A stretch of 64,000 bases of DNA from Sessilibacter corallicola (GCF_021290925.1 NZ_JAJSLX010000001.1:1116001-1180000), one strand, 5' to 3'. Positions 35,557 to 45,727 are shown, counted from the first letter of the stretch. The notes: generated by a model not told the origin, from the sequence alone. Numbers and translations: made by a program.

Positions 35557-35923
35557 GTAAACACTATTTAAAATTTATTTTGAATTTAATATGTAATATA
35601 AATGAAACAAGCCAATGCAATGTAGATCAACAAACGAATCAAAGTTACTTTTATTCCTTTGAAAATTTACATTGAAAATACAAGTTAATATCGCAAGTGT
35701 ATTATTTCGACAATGTCTCTTATCTTTCTTTCTATAAACTCGGCGTAACAACTCAACAATGCCTATTAAAGTCATCCTTGAGTAAACGTCGAATTTTATA
35801 TTTCAATCGCTCTTATCAAAGTTAGAATTTGTCGTTGATTCAGGTAAAACCAAATTATTAGCACAAGACAACATTGGGAAGATTCCAATGTAATGCACAT
35901 TCTAATACTGGATTCATTACTTT
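35557..35923. promoter_or_regulatory. Upstream region of the GS-like / aminotransferase operon
   Basis: About 370 bp non-coding and AT-rich. It contains a palindrome CATTGG-N7-CCAATG at 35872-35890. The TTCCAAT core recurs in the other polyamine-gene intergenic regions. A TCAACA half-site lies at 35627 and another near 35754. Confidence 0.45.
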
Positions 35924-36188
35924 AGGAGCCTCTGGTTAACCTCAACATTACTCAGCGTGATCTCAAGCGTGCAGTTGCAAGGCGCCGTTAGTAATTAATG
36001 GCTTTAGTCCTTAATAAGAACGGCAACGCCGCAAATGTGCGCTTGAGACCGCGCCTTTCAGGGCCTGCCAGTTTTTTCCTGCTCTGCGTTGTGCTTTTTC
36101 GATTTAACCCGTTAGATCTTCAAAAGCACGCCTTAATCAGAAAAAAACTCCTTGGCCTGAGTGATCTTGAGGTTAATCAGCGGCTCCT
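35924..36188. mobile_element. Structured MITE-like element with imperfect terminal inverted repeats
   Basis: The ends 35924-35955 and 36157-36188 are inverted repeats matching at 28 of 32 positions (AGGAGCC-CTG-TTAACCTCAA core). Inside are two long hairpins: 35961-36048 (tctcaagcg... / ...cgcttgaga) and 36061-36158 (gggcctgccagtttttt... / ...aaaaaaactccttggcc). No transposase is encoded; the 70-codon frame within it is a shadow of the repeats. It differs in sequence from the element at 10.5 kb but has the same size and layout. Confidence 0.75.
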
Positions 36189-36291
36189 TTATTATTATTT
36201 TCGCCGATAACTCGAATTTAAAGTAAATTTGACGTATGTCACAAAAGCTCAACCAAACCACTCTAAATGCCGTAACACATCCTAATATTTA

Positions 36292-37035
36292 TTACGCTTT
36301 AACGTTCGCCCGATAATTTTCACACTGATGCTTAAACCACGTAAAAATAGCGTTATAAAAAGCAATGTCATTAACACACCACTCGGGATGCCATTGCACT
36401 GCTAATACAGGTTTATCTTTTACGCTTATAGATTCAATTAATCCGTCTTCGGCTTGAGCTTCAATCGTTAGACCTTCTCCCGGTCGATTAACGCCTTGGC
36501 CATGAACCGAATTTACATCAGTTTCTTTCTCGGGCCATATTTTTGATAAAACGCCGTCATCATTGATACGAACTTTGTGGCTGAAGCCGTATTGAACCTC
36601 GACCGGTGCATCTTTATCTTCTCTGTGGTCGTTCAGGTGAGGTTGTTTATGAACCTCTTGGTATAAACTGCCACCATACGCAACATTTAATTCTTGAAAA
36701 CCTCGGCATATTCCCAGTATTGGAATATTTTTTTCTACCGCTTTTTCTATAAGCGCAAACGTTAATTTATCTCGCGCTGCATCTAGGTGATTCGTATCAA
36801 CTGGTTGTTCATCGCTGTAATATTTTGGATGAACGTTGGAGTAACTGCCTGTTAATAAAATGCCGTCGACTAAATTGAGGTAATTTTCGAGCGATTCACT
36901 CACAGCGGGAATAATAATTGGACTTGCGTTCATTACGGTACTTACCGCTTCCAAGTATTTTTCTCCGACACAATGATAATAATGAGGAGTGATTTCTTTA
37001 CGACACGCTGGCAAGCCAATAATTAAATTGCTCAT
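36292..37035 (-). CDS. puuD: Gamma-glutamyl-gamma-aminobutyrate hydrolase
   Basis: 247 residues, a class I glutamine-amidotransferase-like hydrolase. Nucleophile Cys110 is in ILGICRGFQELN, and His216/Glu218 in VQWHPEW complete the triad. PuuD releases GABA and glutamate from gamma-Glu-GABA, the last step of the Puu pathway. It is divergent from puuA with a 502-bp region between them that holds two PuuR-like dyads. The nearer is only 32 bp from its start codon, so repression by PuuR is likely. Confidence 0.94.
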   Translation of the reverse strand: MSNLIIGLPACRKEITPHYYHCVGEKYLEAVSTVMNASPIIIPAVSESLENYLNLVDGILLTGSYSNVHPKYYSDEQPVDTNHLDAARDKLTFALIEKAVEKNIPILGICRGFQELNVAYGGSLYQEVHKQPHLNDHREDKDAPVEVQYGFSHKVRINDDGVLSKIWPEKETDVNSVHGQGVNRPGEGLTIEAQAEDGLIESISVKDKPVLAVQWHPEWCVNDIAFYNAIFTWFKHQCENYRANVKA

Positions 37036-37066
37036 AGTTACCTCGTTGGACCACCTTACACTATCA

Positions 37067-37084
37067 TGTTGATTATATTCAACA
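37067..37084. promoter_or_regulatory. PuuR-like operator 1 (puuD proximal)
   Basis: TGTTGA-TTATAT-TCAACA is a perfect 6-bp dyad with a 6-bp spacer. Its TGTTgATTATATT segment agrees at 12 of 13 positions with the complement of the E. coli PuuR recognition sequence AAAATATAATGAACA, as I recall it. It lies 32 bp upstream of puuD. Confidence 0.7.
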
Positions 37085-37119
37085 GTCGAGATGTATTATT
37101 TTGCACTCGTGACTGAATT

Positions 37120-37157
37120 AAATTGGAACTAAATTTCAGATCGATTTATTCCAATTT
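37120..37157. promoter_or_regulatory. Wide palindrome AAATTGGAA...TTCCAATTT
   Basis: AAATTGGAA (37120-37128) and TTCCAATTT (37149-37157) are perfect inverted repeats with a 20-bp spacer. The TTCCAAT half-site recurs in the other intergenic regions of the polyamine locus, so a second regulator may bind here. Confidence 0.45.
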
Positions 37158-37234
37158 TTTAGCTATATCAACACCACTGTAAAGTTTTTTTGGTCATAAG
37201 TGGATTTTGTTTATTTACATTAACTTAGAGCTTA

Positions 37235-37252
37235 TGTTTAATATTATCAACA
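37235..37252. promoter_or_regulatory. PuuR-like operator 2 (puuD/puuA divergent region)
   Basis: TGTTTA-ATATTA-TCAACA has the same 6-6-6 layout as operator 1 with one mismatch in the dyad. It is 168 bp to the right of operator 1. The pair could allow looping or control both divergent promoters. Confidence 0.6.
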
Positions 37253-37537
37253 CTTGCTAGGTTTATACCAAGTTTTCAACGAGTATGTTTAAAAGCATCT
37301 TGAGAATCGACAACCTCAGAAGCGTCAAGAAAATAACACAATACGTACTCTAGACCGTTCTTTGTCAGTAATTTGAAGTATAGATTCATTTAAATGTATG
37401 AGTATTTTCTCAAATTGATGCACTACAACAGAACACAAATTTAATTCATGCACAACATCGGATTACCTGAGACGTTTGTCAGGTAATTTACTGAATAAAT
37501 CTAGTTCATATATCCATTCAATAAAGCTTGAAACAAA

Positions 37538-38869
37538 ATGACCGCAAATAAATTATATGATGACTTCCTAAAGCACTATGACTCGTTGGATTTGTTACTT
37601 CCCGACTGCAACGGCGTGATTCGTGGAAAAAGAATTCCAGCAAGCGCTGCTGAAAAAGTTTTTTCTGACGGTGTCTTGTTTCCAGCTTCCGTATTTGCGG
37701 TGGATATTCGTGGCGAGCCTTGCGAAAAAACACACTTAGGTTTTGAGACCGGTGACGCAGATTTTTGCTGCCCTATCATTCCTGACAGCTTGGTGCCGGT
37801 TCCGTGGGCAAAAAATAGAGCGCAAGTGTTGCTATCAATGCGCGATGACAAAGATGAAGCATTCAATTGCAATCCAAGAGAAATTCTAAATTCGGTCAAC
37901 CAGCGCTTAAACAACGACGGTTATTTCCCAAAAATTGCAGTCGAACTGGAATTCTTCTTATTTTCACAAGACTTTGTTCAGCAGCCTAAACCGCCGATCA
38001 ATCCGGTCACTAAAAACCCGGAAACCAGCAGCCAAGTCTATTACATGGATGATTTAGACGCGTATCAGGATTTAATTGACGCAATTGGTACTGCGTGCGA
38101 AGCACAAAATATCGATGCCGAGGCTGCGGTTTCAGAGTGTGCACCCGGGCAGTTTGAAATAAATTTAAAATACTCCGGTAATATTTTAAAAGCCTGTGAC
38201 GATGCCATTTTATTAAAACGCGTCATCAAGCAGATCGCGCGACAAAACGGGTTTATTGCTAGCTTTATGGCAAAACCTTACGCCAACCATTCAGGTTGTG
38301 GCTCCCATGTACACGTCAGTTGTTACGATGAATCAGGTAACAATGTTTTTGCAAAAAGTGATCAACACTTACAATCAGCTATTGCTGGCATGCAGCAAAC
38401 CATGGCGGAGTCGATGCTAATTTACGCCCCACACGCCAATTCTTATCGCCGCTTTCAACCTGACTCTTATGTTGCAATGAACAATTCCTGGGGATTTAAT
38501 AATCGAACAGTAGCATTAAGAGTTCCGGTTAGCTCCGAACACAACCTACGCATCGAACACCGAATTGCCGGCGCTGACGCAAATCCCTATTTGGTGGTTG
38601 CCGCTATTTTATCAGGCATGCATTACGGTTTAGAAAATTCACTGGAATGCGACGCGCCAATTGAAGGCAATGCTTACGAAAAAACTCAAGCGACCAATCC
38701 AACGCATTGGCAAGATGCGTTGAATCACTTTAAAAACAGTCAATTTATAGAAAATTACTTTAATAAAGATTTTCTATCCGTGTTTACTGCACTCAAACAA
38801 GAGGAGATGAATCAATTCAACCTTGCCATCACTCCTTTAGAATACGAATGGTATTTGCAAACAATTTAA
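37538..38869 (+). CDS. puuA: Gamma-glutamylputrescine synthetase (PuuA-like)
   Basis: 443 residues of the glutamine-synthetase fold with LLLPDCNGVIRGKRIP near the N-terminus, the acidic ELEFFLF metal motif, GCGSHVHVS, NSYRRFQPDSYV and HRIAGADANPYLVVAA. It ligates glutamate to putrescine with ATP as the first step of the Puu pathway. It is followed 12 bp later by puuB, the next enzyme. It is only distantly similar to the synthetase at 34.2-35.6 kb, so the two probably differ in substrate or regulation. Confidence 0.92.
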   Translation: MTANKLYDDFLKHYDSLDLLLPDCNGVIRGKRIPASAAEKVFSDGVLFPASVFAVDIRGEPCEKTHLGFETGDADFCCPIIPDSLVPVPWAKNRAQVLLSMRDDKDEAFNCNPREILNSVNQRLNNDGYFPKIAVELEFFLFSQDFVQQPKPPINPVTKNPETSSQVYYMDDLDAYQDLIDAIGTACEAQNIDAEAAVSECAPGQFEINLKYSGNILKACDDAILLKRVIKQIARQNGFIASFMAKPYANHSGCGSHVHVSCYDESGNNVFAKSDQHLQSAIAGMQQTMAESMLIYAPHANSYRRFQPDSYVAMNNSWGFNNRTVALRVPVSSEHNLRIEHRIAGADANPYLVVAAILSGMHYGLENSLECDAPIEGNAYEKTQATNPTHWQDALNHFKNSQFIENYFNKDFLSVFTALKQEEMNQFNLAITPLEYEWYLQTI

Positions 38870-38881
38870 ACAGTAAACATC

Positions 38882-40150
38882 ATGGAAAATTCTTGGTATC
38901 ACGCTTCAGCGAATTGGTCACACTCCTTTCCCAAATTGGAAGACACACAGCGATTTGACGTGTGCGTTGTCGGCGCTGGAATTACTGGACTCACAACGGC
39001 CCTGCATTTGGCAGAAGCTGGATATTCAGTCGCAATTATTGAATCCCATTACGTCGGTTACGGAGCATCGGGCCGAAGCGGCGGCCAAATGATTTTTGGT
39101 TTTGCCGCCGAACAACCAACCATTGAAAAATTGGTGGGTAAAGACAACGCCGATGTCATTTGGCAAGCCGGACTCGAAGGCCTTGATTTACTGCGCGCCC
39201 GAGTAGAAAAGCACGCTATTGATTGCGACTTAGTGCACGGGCAAGTCAATGTAGCCGTCAAAACCCGTCAAATTGATGAATTAAAGCAATGGCAGGAATC
39301 CTTAGAAGATGACTACGGCTATTCTTCCTTAACGTTTTGGAATCAAGATCGAGTGCGTGAGGAAGTTAACAGCCCCCGTTATTTAGCCGGACTTCACGAT
39401 TCCAACAGCGGTCACATCCATCCTTTAAATTACACGTTAGGGTTAGCGAGAGCTGCCGACGAACTCGGCATTAAAATTTTTGAACACAGCCCCGTTCGTT
39501 CAGTGACGAAAGGTGATCCGGTAATTGTAAGCACAGACGACGGCGAAATTATCTCAGACTTTGTCGTGCTCGCGGGAAACGCCTATCTGCCAGAATTGGG
39601 AATGGGAATTTACGACAAAGTAATGCCTGTAGGTACCTACATTTGCGCAAGCGAAGTACTTGGCGAAGCTCAATGCAAAGAATTAATTCGTAACAACGCT
39701 GCCGTATGTGACATCAATTTTGTTCTCGATTATTTTCGTTTATCGAATGATTTTCGAATGCTGTTTGGTGGCCGGGTTTCCTATTCGACCCTAGCGCCTG
39801 CGGATTTAGAAAAGTCGATGGGCGAGCGGATGAAACACGTTTTTCCACAATTACAGAACGTAAAGATTGATTTTGCCTGGGGCGGCAACGTTGCTATTAC
39901 GATGAATCGCGCACCTCACTTTGGTCGCGCCGACAATAATATATTTTTTGCGCAAGGATTTTCAGGTCATGGTATTGCGGCAACGGGTCTTGCCGGAAAA
40001 TTGATGTCCGACGCAATTCAGGGCACCGCAGAAAAGTTTGATGTTTTTTCAAAAATTCCGCATCACTCGTTTCCTGGCGGCCGACTATTCAGAACACCCG
40101 CACTGGTATTAGCAATGGCATGGTATCGCTTGCAGGATTTATTGCCCTAA
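38882..40150 (+). CDS. puuB: Gamma-glutamylputrescine oxidoreductase (FAD)
   Basis: 422 residues of the DAO family. The FAD-binding start is FDVCVVGAGITGLTTALHLAEAG (about residues 24-46, by position; GAGITGL is the core), followed by YGASGRSGGQ. The C-terminus has the second FAD loop FAQGFSGHGIAATGLAGK. It oxidises gamma-glutamylputrescine to the aminoaldehyde with release of H2O2 and ammonia. It is co-transcribed with puuA and ends at a shared bidirectional terminator. Confidence 0.94.
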   Translation: MENSWYHASANWSHSFPKLEDTQRFDVCVVGAGITGLTTALHLAEAGYSVAIIESHYVGYGASGRSGGQMIFGFAAEQPTIEKLVGKDNADVIWQAGLEGLDLLRARVEKHAIDCDLVHGQVNVAVKTRQIDELKQWQESLEDDYGYSSLTFWNQDRVREEVNSPRYLAGLHDSNSGHIHPLNYTLGLARAADELGIKIFEHSPVRSVTKGDPVIVSTDDGEIISDFVVLAGNAYLPELGMGIYDKVMPVGTYICASEVLGEAQCKELIRNNAAVCDINFVLDYFRLSNDFRMLFGGRVSYSTLAPADLEKSMGERMKHVFPQLQNVKIDFAWGGNVAITMNRAPHFGRADNNIFFAQGFSGHGIAATGLAGKLMSDAIQGTAEKFDVFSKIPHHSFPGGRLFRTPALVLAMAWYRLQDLLP

Positions 40151-40172
40151 ATATTTCCCCTCGGTAAGTTAT

Positions 40173-40206
40173 AAAAAAGCCGCTCAACAATCAGCGGCTT
40201 TTTCAT
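40173..40206. terminator. Bidirectional terminator between puuB and the aldehyde dehydrogenase gene
   Basis: AAAAAAGCCGCT-CAACAATC-AGCGGCTTTTT: an 8-bp GC-rich stem flanked by A- and T-runs, functional on both strands between convergent genes. Confidence 0.9.
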
Positions 40207-40232
40207 TTACTTACAATGTAGAGATTCAAAGA

Positions 40233-41735
40233 TTAATAATTTAAATTCATCCAAGTTGCTTTAAGCTCGGTGTATTTTTCAAGCGCGTGCAGAGATTTGT
40301 CTCGACCGTTACCCGACTGCTTAAAACCACCGAATGGTGCAGTCATATCGCCAGCATCGTAATAATTTACCCACACGGATCCAGCGCGAACTTTTCTTGA
40401 AACACGGTGCGCTCTCGCTAAATCGGAAGTCCAGATAGCGGCGGCAAGTCCGTAGTCGGTATCGTTAGCAATGGCAATAGCTTCTTCTTCAGAGTCAAAG
40501 CCAATACACGATAAAACAGGACCAAAAATCTCTTCCTGAGCAATGGTCATCTGATTGGTAACATCGTCAAAAATGGTGGGCTCAATATAAAAACCACCGC
40601 TTTCTGACATCGCTTGCTTGCCACCGGCAACAATTGTTGCACCGTCTGCAGTACCCTTGTCCACGTAGCCAAGTACTCGGCTCATTTGTTGTTGATCGAC
40701 TATTGCACCCATGCTCGTATCTGGATCTAACGGGTGGCCCGGTTGCAGCGATTTAGCGGCCTCGATAACCTCTGCTATAAATTCTTTTTTAATGACGTTG
40801 TGTACCAGTAATCTCGAACCGGCAGTGCAAACCTCACCCTGATTAAAGAAGATACCCACAGCCGCGGCTTTAGCTGCTGCTTTTAAATCCGGTGCGTCTG
40901 GGAAAACAATATTAGGGCTTTTACCGCCACACTCAACAAACGTGCGCTTCATGTTGCTGATTGCACCTAGCGACAAAAGATGTTTTCCAACCGCAGTAGA
41001 ACCTGTGAACACCAAGCCATCGACATCCATATGTTTTGCCAAAGGCTCACCAGCGTCTTTACCAAAGCCGGTAATAACATTAAGAACCCCAGCAGGTATA
41101 CCAGCGTCTAGAGCTAATTGACCAATACGAAGCGCCGTTAATGGGGATTTTTCTGATGGCTTTAAGACAACACTGTTACCGGTGGCAAGCGCAGGTCCTA
41201 ATTTCCACGCGGCCATAATCAACGGGAAATTCCATGGCACAATCGCGGCGACAACACCGAGCGGCTCACGAGTTACTAAACCCAATTCATTTGGGTGTGT
41301 GGGAGCCACTTCGTCGTAGACTTTATCAATCGCTTCTGCGTTCCAGCGAATACAATTAGCGGTTGCAGGAATATCAATTGCGGTTGAATCGCCGATGGGT
41401 TTCCCCATATCAAGGGTTTCTAAAATTGCCAGCTCGTCGGCGTGTTGCAAAATTAAATCAGCAAATTTAATAAGAACTTTCTTGCGTTTAACAGGTGCTG
41501 TCTGTGACCACACACCAGAATCAAAGGCTTTGCGGGCGCTTTCGACCGCTGCGTCAGCATCGGCTTGTGAACAAGACGGGATTTCGGCCAGCACCCGACC
41601 ATCAATTGGGCTGATACACGTGAAGGTTTTACCGGATGTCGCCTGAACGGGCTTACCGTCAATAATATTATCGACCGGGATTGTGACTGATTCAGCGAGT
41701 TGAACCCAGTAGTTTTTATCTTTGGTCTGTGCCAT
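40233..41735 (-). CDS. puuC: Gamma-glutamyl-gamma-aminobutyraldehyde dehydrogenase
   Basis: 500 residues of the ALDH family. Catalytic Cys303 (GEVCTAGSRL) and Glu268 (FVECGGKSPN), with the NAD site GFGKDAG and TGSTAVGK. The N-terminal extension and YYDAGDMTAPFGGFKQSGNGRDKS block match PuuC-type enzymes. It oxidises the aldehyde made by PuuB; it could also act on the product of the SpuC-like transaminase. Transcribed alone towards puuB. A TGTTGA half-site lies 25 bp upstream (41760-41765). Confidence 0.92.
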   Translation of the reverse strand: MAQTKDKNYWVQLAESVTIPVDNIIDGKPVQATSGKTFTCISPIDGRVLAEIPSCSQADADAAVESARKAFDSGVWSQTAPVKRKKVLIKFADLILQHADELAILETLDMGKPIGDSTAIDIPATANCIRWNAEAIDKVYDEVAPTHPNELGLVTREPLGVVAAIVPWNFPLIMAAWKLGPALATGNSVVLKPSEKSPLTALRIGQLALDAGIPAGVLNVITGFGKDAGEPLAKHMDVDGLVFTGSTAVGKHLLSLGAISNMKRTFVECGGKSPNIVFPDAPDLKAAAKAAAVGIFFNQGEVCTAGSRLLVHNVIKKEFIAEVIEAAKSLQPGHPLDPDTSMGAIVDQQQMSRVLGYVDKGTADGATIVAGGKQAMSESGGFYIEPTIFDDVTNQMTIAQEEIFGPVLSCIGFDSEEEAIAIANDTDYGLAAAIWTSDLARAHRVSRKVRAGSVWVNYYDAGDMTAPFGGFKQSGNGRDKSLHALEKYTELKATWMNLNY

Positions 41736-42363
41736 AACCCTACCTCGTGGTATTTATTATGTTGATAGACAATTCTTACGGCTTTTGTATTTGAGAAAAA
41801 AGCCTAGTGTGAATTGAATTGGAACAATAGACAATGAATGGATCTGACAATTCTCTCGAAATTATCCAATAATGCCCACCAAACATTCTTAACGTCAATC
41901 GTGAGTTTTTCTCACAACATAAGATTTGCCAGAATAAGCTGTCAAACAACAAGACCTTCGTAATAACTCTTAAATATAAGCACTTTTACTATGAATGACT
42001 TTTAAACAGAAGTTCAAGAACTGAACTTAGCATTTTGCAATTACAAATCTAATCTGTGAATCCATTTCACTGGTGTAAACATGAGAAAATACGTTTTCTT
42101 TGGCAATGCCACGCCAACTCGACAAGACAGAACAAGATCAAAAAATACTTAGTATTTTGTTTACAAAGGAAGAAACAGGAAAAACCAGCAGGAGAGGTAA
42201 AACTAAAATAGACTGGAAAATAAACGTTAAAAGTTTAAAGCTGTGGTCCTAAAACGTAGCATTAGATATTGATTTGAATTTAATTGATCAACTCAGCCAC
42301 AATCTATTTCGTGTATGATTTTTCATAAAACAGATTGCGACCAAATACTTAAAAGAATAGTAA
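41736..42363. promoter_or_regulatory. Intergenic region upstream of puuC
   Basis: 628 bp between the puuR stop and the puuC start, both minus-strand. It holds the TGTTGA half-site (41760), an ATTGGAA heptamer (41818-41824) in a context (TGAATTgAATTGGAAC) nearly identical to that at 37.1 kb, and a small hairpin GTGAG-TTTTT-CTCAC (41901-41915). No ORF recognised. Confidence 0.5.
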
Positions 42364-42915
42364 TTAGAAAGTGACCGGGGTACTGGCAGAAATAATGGTG
42401 GCTTTTTCGTCGGTTAAATTTCTAAAACGATGTGGTTGATTGGTATTAAAGTAATAACCTTCACCTTCCGAAAGCACTTTTACCGCATCACCGATAGTGA
42501 CTTCGACCTGCCCTTCCACAACAACACCGCACTCTTCACCCTCGTGAGAAATCATGTCTCCACCGGTATCTGAACCAGGCTCATAAACTTCTCGCAATAA
42601 GGTGATATTACGATTTTGATGATCAGCACCGACAAGGAAAAAATCTAAATTGCCTTGACCAATATTGGGCTGTTGATCTTGCAGGTAAAAATAATGGTCT
42701 TCGTTAGGTTCGACATCCAGAGTGAAAAACTCCGATAACGTCATTGGAATGCCGTCGAGGACTTTTTTTAATGAAGCAACGGAAGGGCTAACTCTGTTCT
42801 GCTCAATTAGAGAAATTGTGCTGTTTGTTACACCCACACGCTTGGCAAGTTCGCGCTGAGATACGCCTTTTGCCTTGCGAACATTTCTCAAACGTTCACC
42901 AACATCTACCGACAT
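42364..42915 (-). CDS. puuR: PuuR-like XRE-cupin repressor
   Basis: 183 residues from the ATG at 42915, chosen because GGAGGG precedes it closely and because MSVDVGERLRNVRKAKG aligns with the PuuR start. An upstream ATG at 42954 would add 13 residues. The HTH is at about 8-62 (VSQRELAKRVGVTNSTISLIEQNRVSPSV) and the cupin at about 100-180 (HEGEECGVVVEGQVEV, YYFNTNQPHRF). PuuR represses putrescine-use genes until putrescine is present. The genes and dyads to its left are its likely targets. A CTGTTGAATA motif 90 bp upstream suggests autoregulation. Confidence 0.9.
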   Translation of the reverse strand: MSVDVGERLRNVRKAKGVSQRELAKRVGVTNSTISLIEQNRVSPSVASLKKVLDGIPMTLSEFFTLDVEPNEDHYFYLQDQQPNIGQGNLDFFLVGADHQNRNITLLREVYEPGSDTGGDMISHEGEECGVVVEGQVEVTIGDAVKVLSEGEGYYFNTNQPHRFRNLTDEKATIISASTPVTF

Positions 42916-42954
42916 TTGCCCTCCACTTCTTGTATTTCTATCGACGCGTTCCAT

Positions 42955-43392
42955 GCAGGTGTTATGGGTATGGATTGCTTCTAAATTAATAAAAACCTAT
43001 CTGTCTGTTGAATATTTCCAATGAGTACATCAAATAATAACTGGAAATTCCTAGTGTAATGTAAACAGTAAACTGCCAACTATAAGGCATTTACATCACA
43101 CATAAGTCACTCAAACAGGTAGCAAATCAAATTGCGGCTAATAGACGACATTTCTAATTAACAACGCCTATTGTATACATCTATTATCCACACAATTCTA
43201 TATTATAAAAGATCATTTAGCCTGATTTTATACTAAAAAGATTATTCAAAGGGGTATAGAAAACAACAATGCCTAATAGGCCAGTATAAAGCGCTAATTA
43301 ACACCAAAATGCTCTCTGATTAAGATCAACAAACGGTGTCTCATTGACACAAGAACAACACTGTTTGCCTCACAAAGATTGGATTTTATTAT
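42955..43392. promoter_or_regulatory. Intergenic region upstream of puuR
   Basis: 438 bp AT-rich. It carries CTGTTGAATA (43005-43014) running into TTCCAAT (43016-43022), and a palindrome GGAAATTCC (43043-43051). These motifs recur in the puu locus. A TTG-started open frame at 43344-43535 is antisense to the neighbouring gene and is not credible. Confidence 0.5.
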
Positions 43393-44118
43393 CTAATCTC
43401 CGCCACCACAGCCGCTGCCACACGAACTTCCGCTATCACTCGAACCAAACCCAGAATCTCCAGAGTCAAAACCTGAAGAACACCCTGAGCTGCAACCTAT
43501 GTGACTCGCACAGTAATTGTTTTTATGAGCACTAGAGGCCTTTGAGCGGCAATCGAGCTGATAATGAAATCCATCAGAAATATTCAAATCAGCGTCTAGG
43601 GAAAATAATAAAGGCAATTTTGTTGGTTCTTTAGGATTAATATTTTCTAAATTACAGGCGAAATACCATGTATTTTTTATACTCGATTGCGCTTGCGTGG
43701 GCTTTTTCATAGCCTCCGTTGGCGTATGATGCAAAAAGCGCCCAAAGGATTTTTTGCAAAACGCTTGGTACTGTTGAGTGAACAAAATAAATTCATGCCA
43801 CATAACATCAACCGCTTGAGAAGGCATGGCGAGATTTTTCTTACCTGATAATACGCCAAGCTCAAAATAGTTTCTAAGCCCACGTTCAACAATTAAAACA
43901 TCGGCGTCGCTTAAATGAGGGTAAATTTGTTTTAACGTTGTTCGGAGTCGATTCGGAAAAATATATTGATTAATAAAATCCGCTCTTTGTTTTTTCTTAT
44001 GAGACAGATAGGAGGCTCTGGGACCAAACTTTTTTGAGGTGAGCAACCATAGAACGGCAAGCACCAACAATACAGAAAATAAATTATCAGCTATCCAGCC
44101 AACAGTGATATCAGGCAT
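43393..44118 (-). CDS. Membrane-anchored glycine-rich-domain protein with Cys/Gly/Ser tail
   Basis: 241 residues. One N-terminal membrane helix (about 9-28) is followed by a basic stretch. Then comes a region like the glycine-rich-domain (GRDP) proteins: MPSQAVDVMWHEFILFTQQYQAFCKKSFGRFLHH (about 98-131, by position; the VDxxWHxFIL core is diagnostic). The last 35 residues are a Gly/Ser/Cys tail ending SCGSGCGGGD, reminiscent of TIGR04222-type membrane proteins. Function unknown. The tail could bind metal or be a crosslinked surface segment. It is monocistronic between puuR and purA. Confidence 0.65.
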   Translation of the reverse strand: MPDITVGWIADNLFSVLLVLAVLWLLTSKKFGPRASYLSHKKKQRADFINQYIFPNRLRTTLKQIYPHLSDADVLIVERGLRNYFELGVLSGKKNLAMPSQAVDVMWHEFILFTQQYQAFCKKSFGRFLHHTPTEAMKKPTQAQSSIKNTWYFACNLENINPKEPTKLPLLFSLDADLNISDGFHYQLDCRSKASSAHKNNYCASHIGCSSGCSSGFDSGDSGFGSSDSGSSCGSGCGGGD

Positions 44119-44391
44119 GGCAACACCTTAATAAAGCCTCTAATACTCAAGCACTCTTTTACGATGCATATTTTGTTTTTTACTTGATAATAGAACAAAT
44201 CGTTTTTTAGTCTTATTTTTGTAAAAACCGTATTATCAATAACAGCTTCAAAATATAATTGTCATTTATTTTATTATATGAATCTAACTATTTTATTATA
44301 AGAAATAATAAAGCGATTAATTTCAGCTTGTTGTCCTTTCGCAGACGATCGATTGTCTGCGCATCAAAATAATACCAACAACCCGTAAAGA
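44119..44391. other. Intergenic region right of the Gly-rich gene
   Basis: AT-rich region containing the promoter of the minus-strand Gly-rich gene. GCAGAC-GATCGATT-GTCTGC (44341-44360) is a clean hairpin without a T-run. Confidence 0.45.
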
Positions 44392-44418
44392 CAAAAAAGC
44401 CGACTTAACGTCGGCTTC
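44392..44418 (-). terminator. Rho-independent terminator after purA
   Basis: On the minus strand GAAGCCGAC-GTTAA-GTCGGCTTTTTT, a strong 8-bp stem with a T-run, 8 bp after the purA stop. Confidence 0.9.
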
Positions 44419-44425
44419 TATGATT

Positions 44426-45727
<1,302 letters not shown>

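Noticed and set aside
35998-36210. 70-codon open frame on the plus strand
   Set aside because: It lies within the inverted-repeat element and runs through both hairpins; no ribosome-binding site or family similarity.
43344-43535. 63-codon open frame rich in His, Ser and Cys
   Set aside because: Mostly antisense to the Gly/Ser/Cys-coding tail of the gene at 43393-44118; a shadow of its codon bias.
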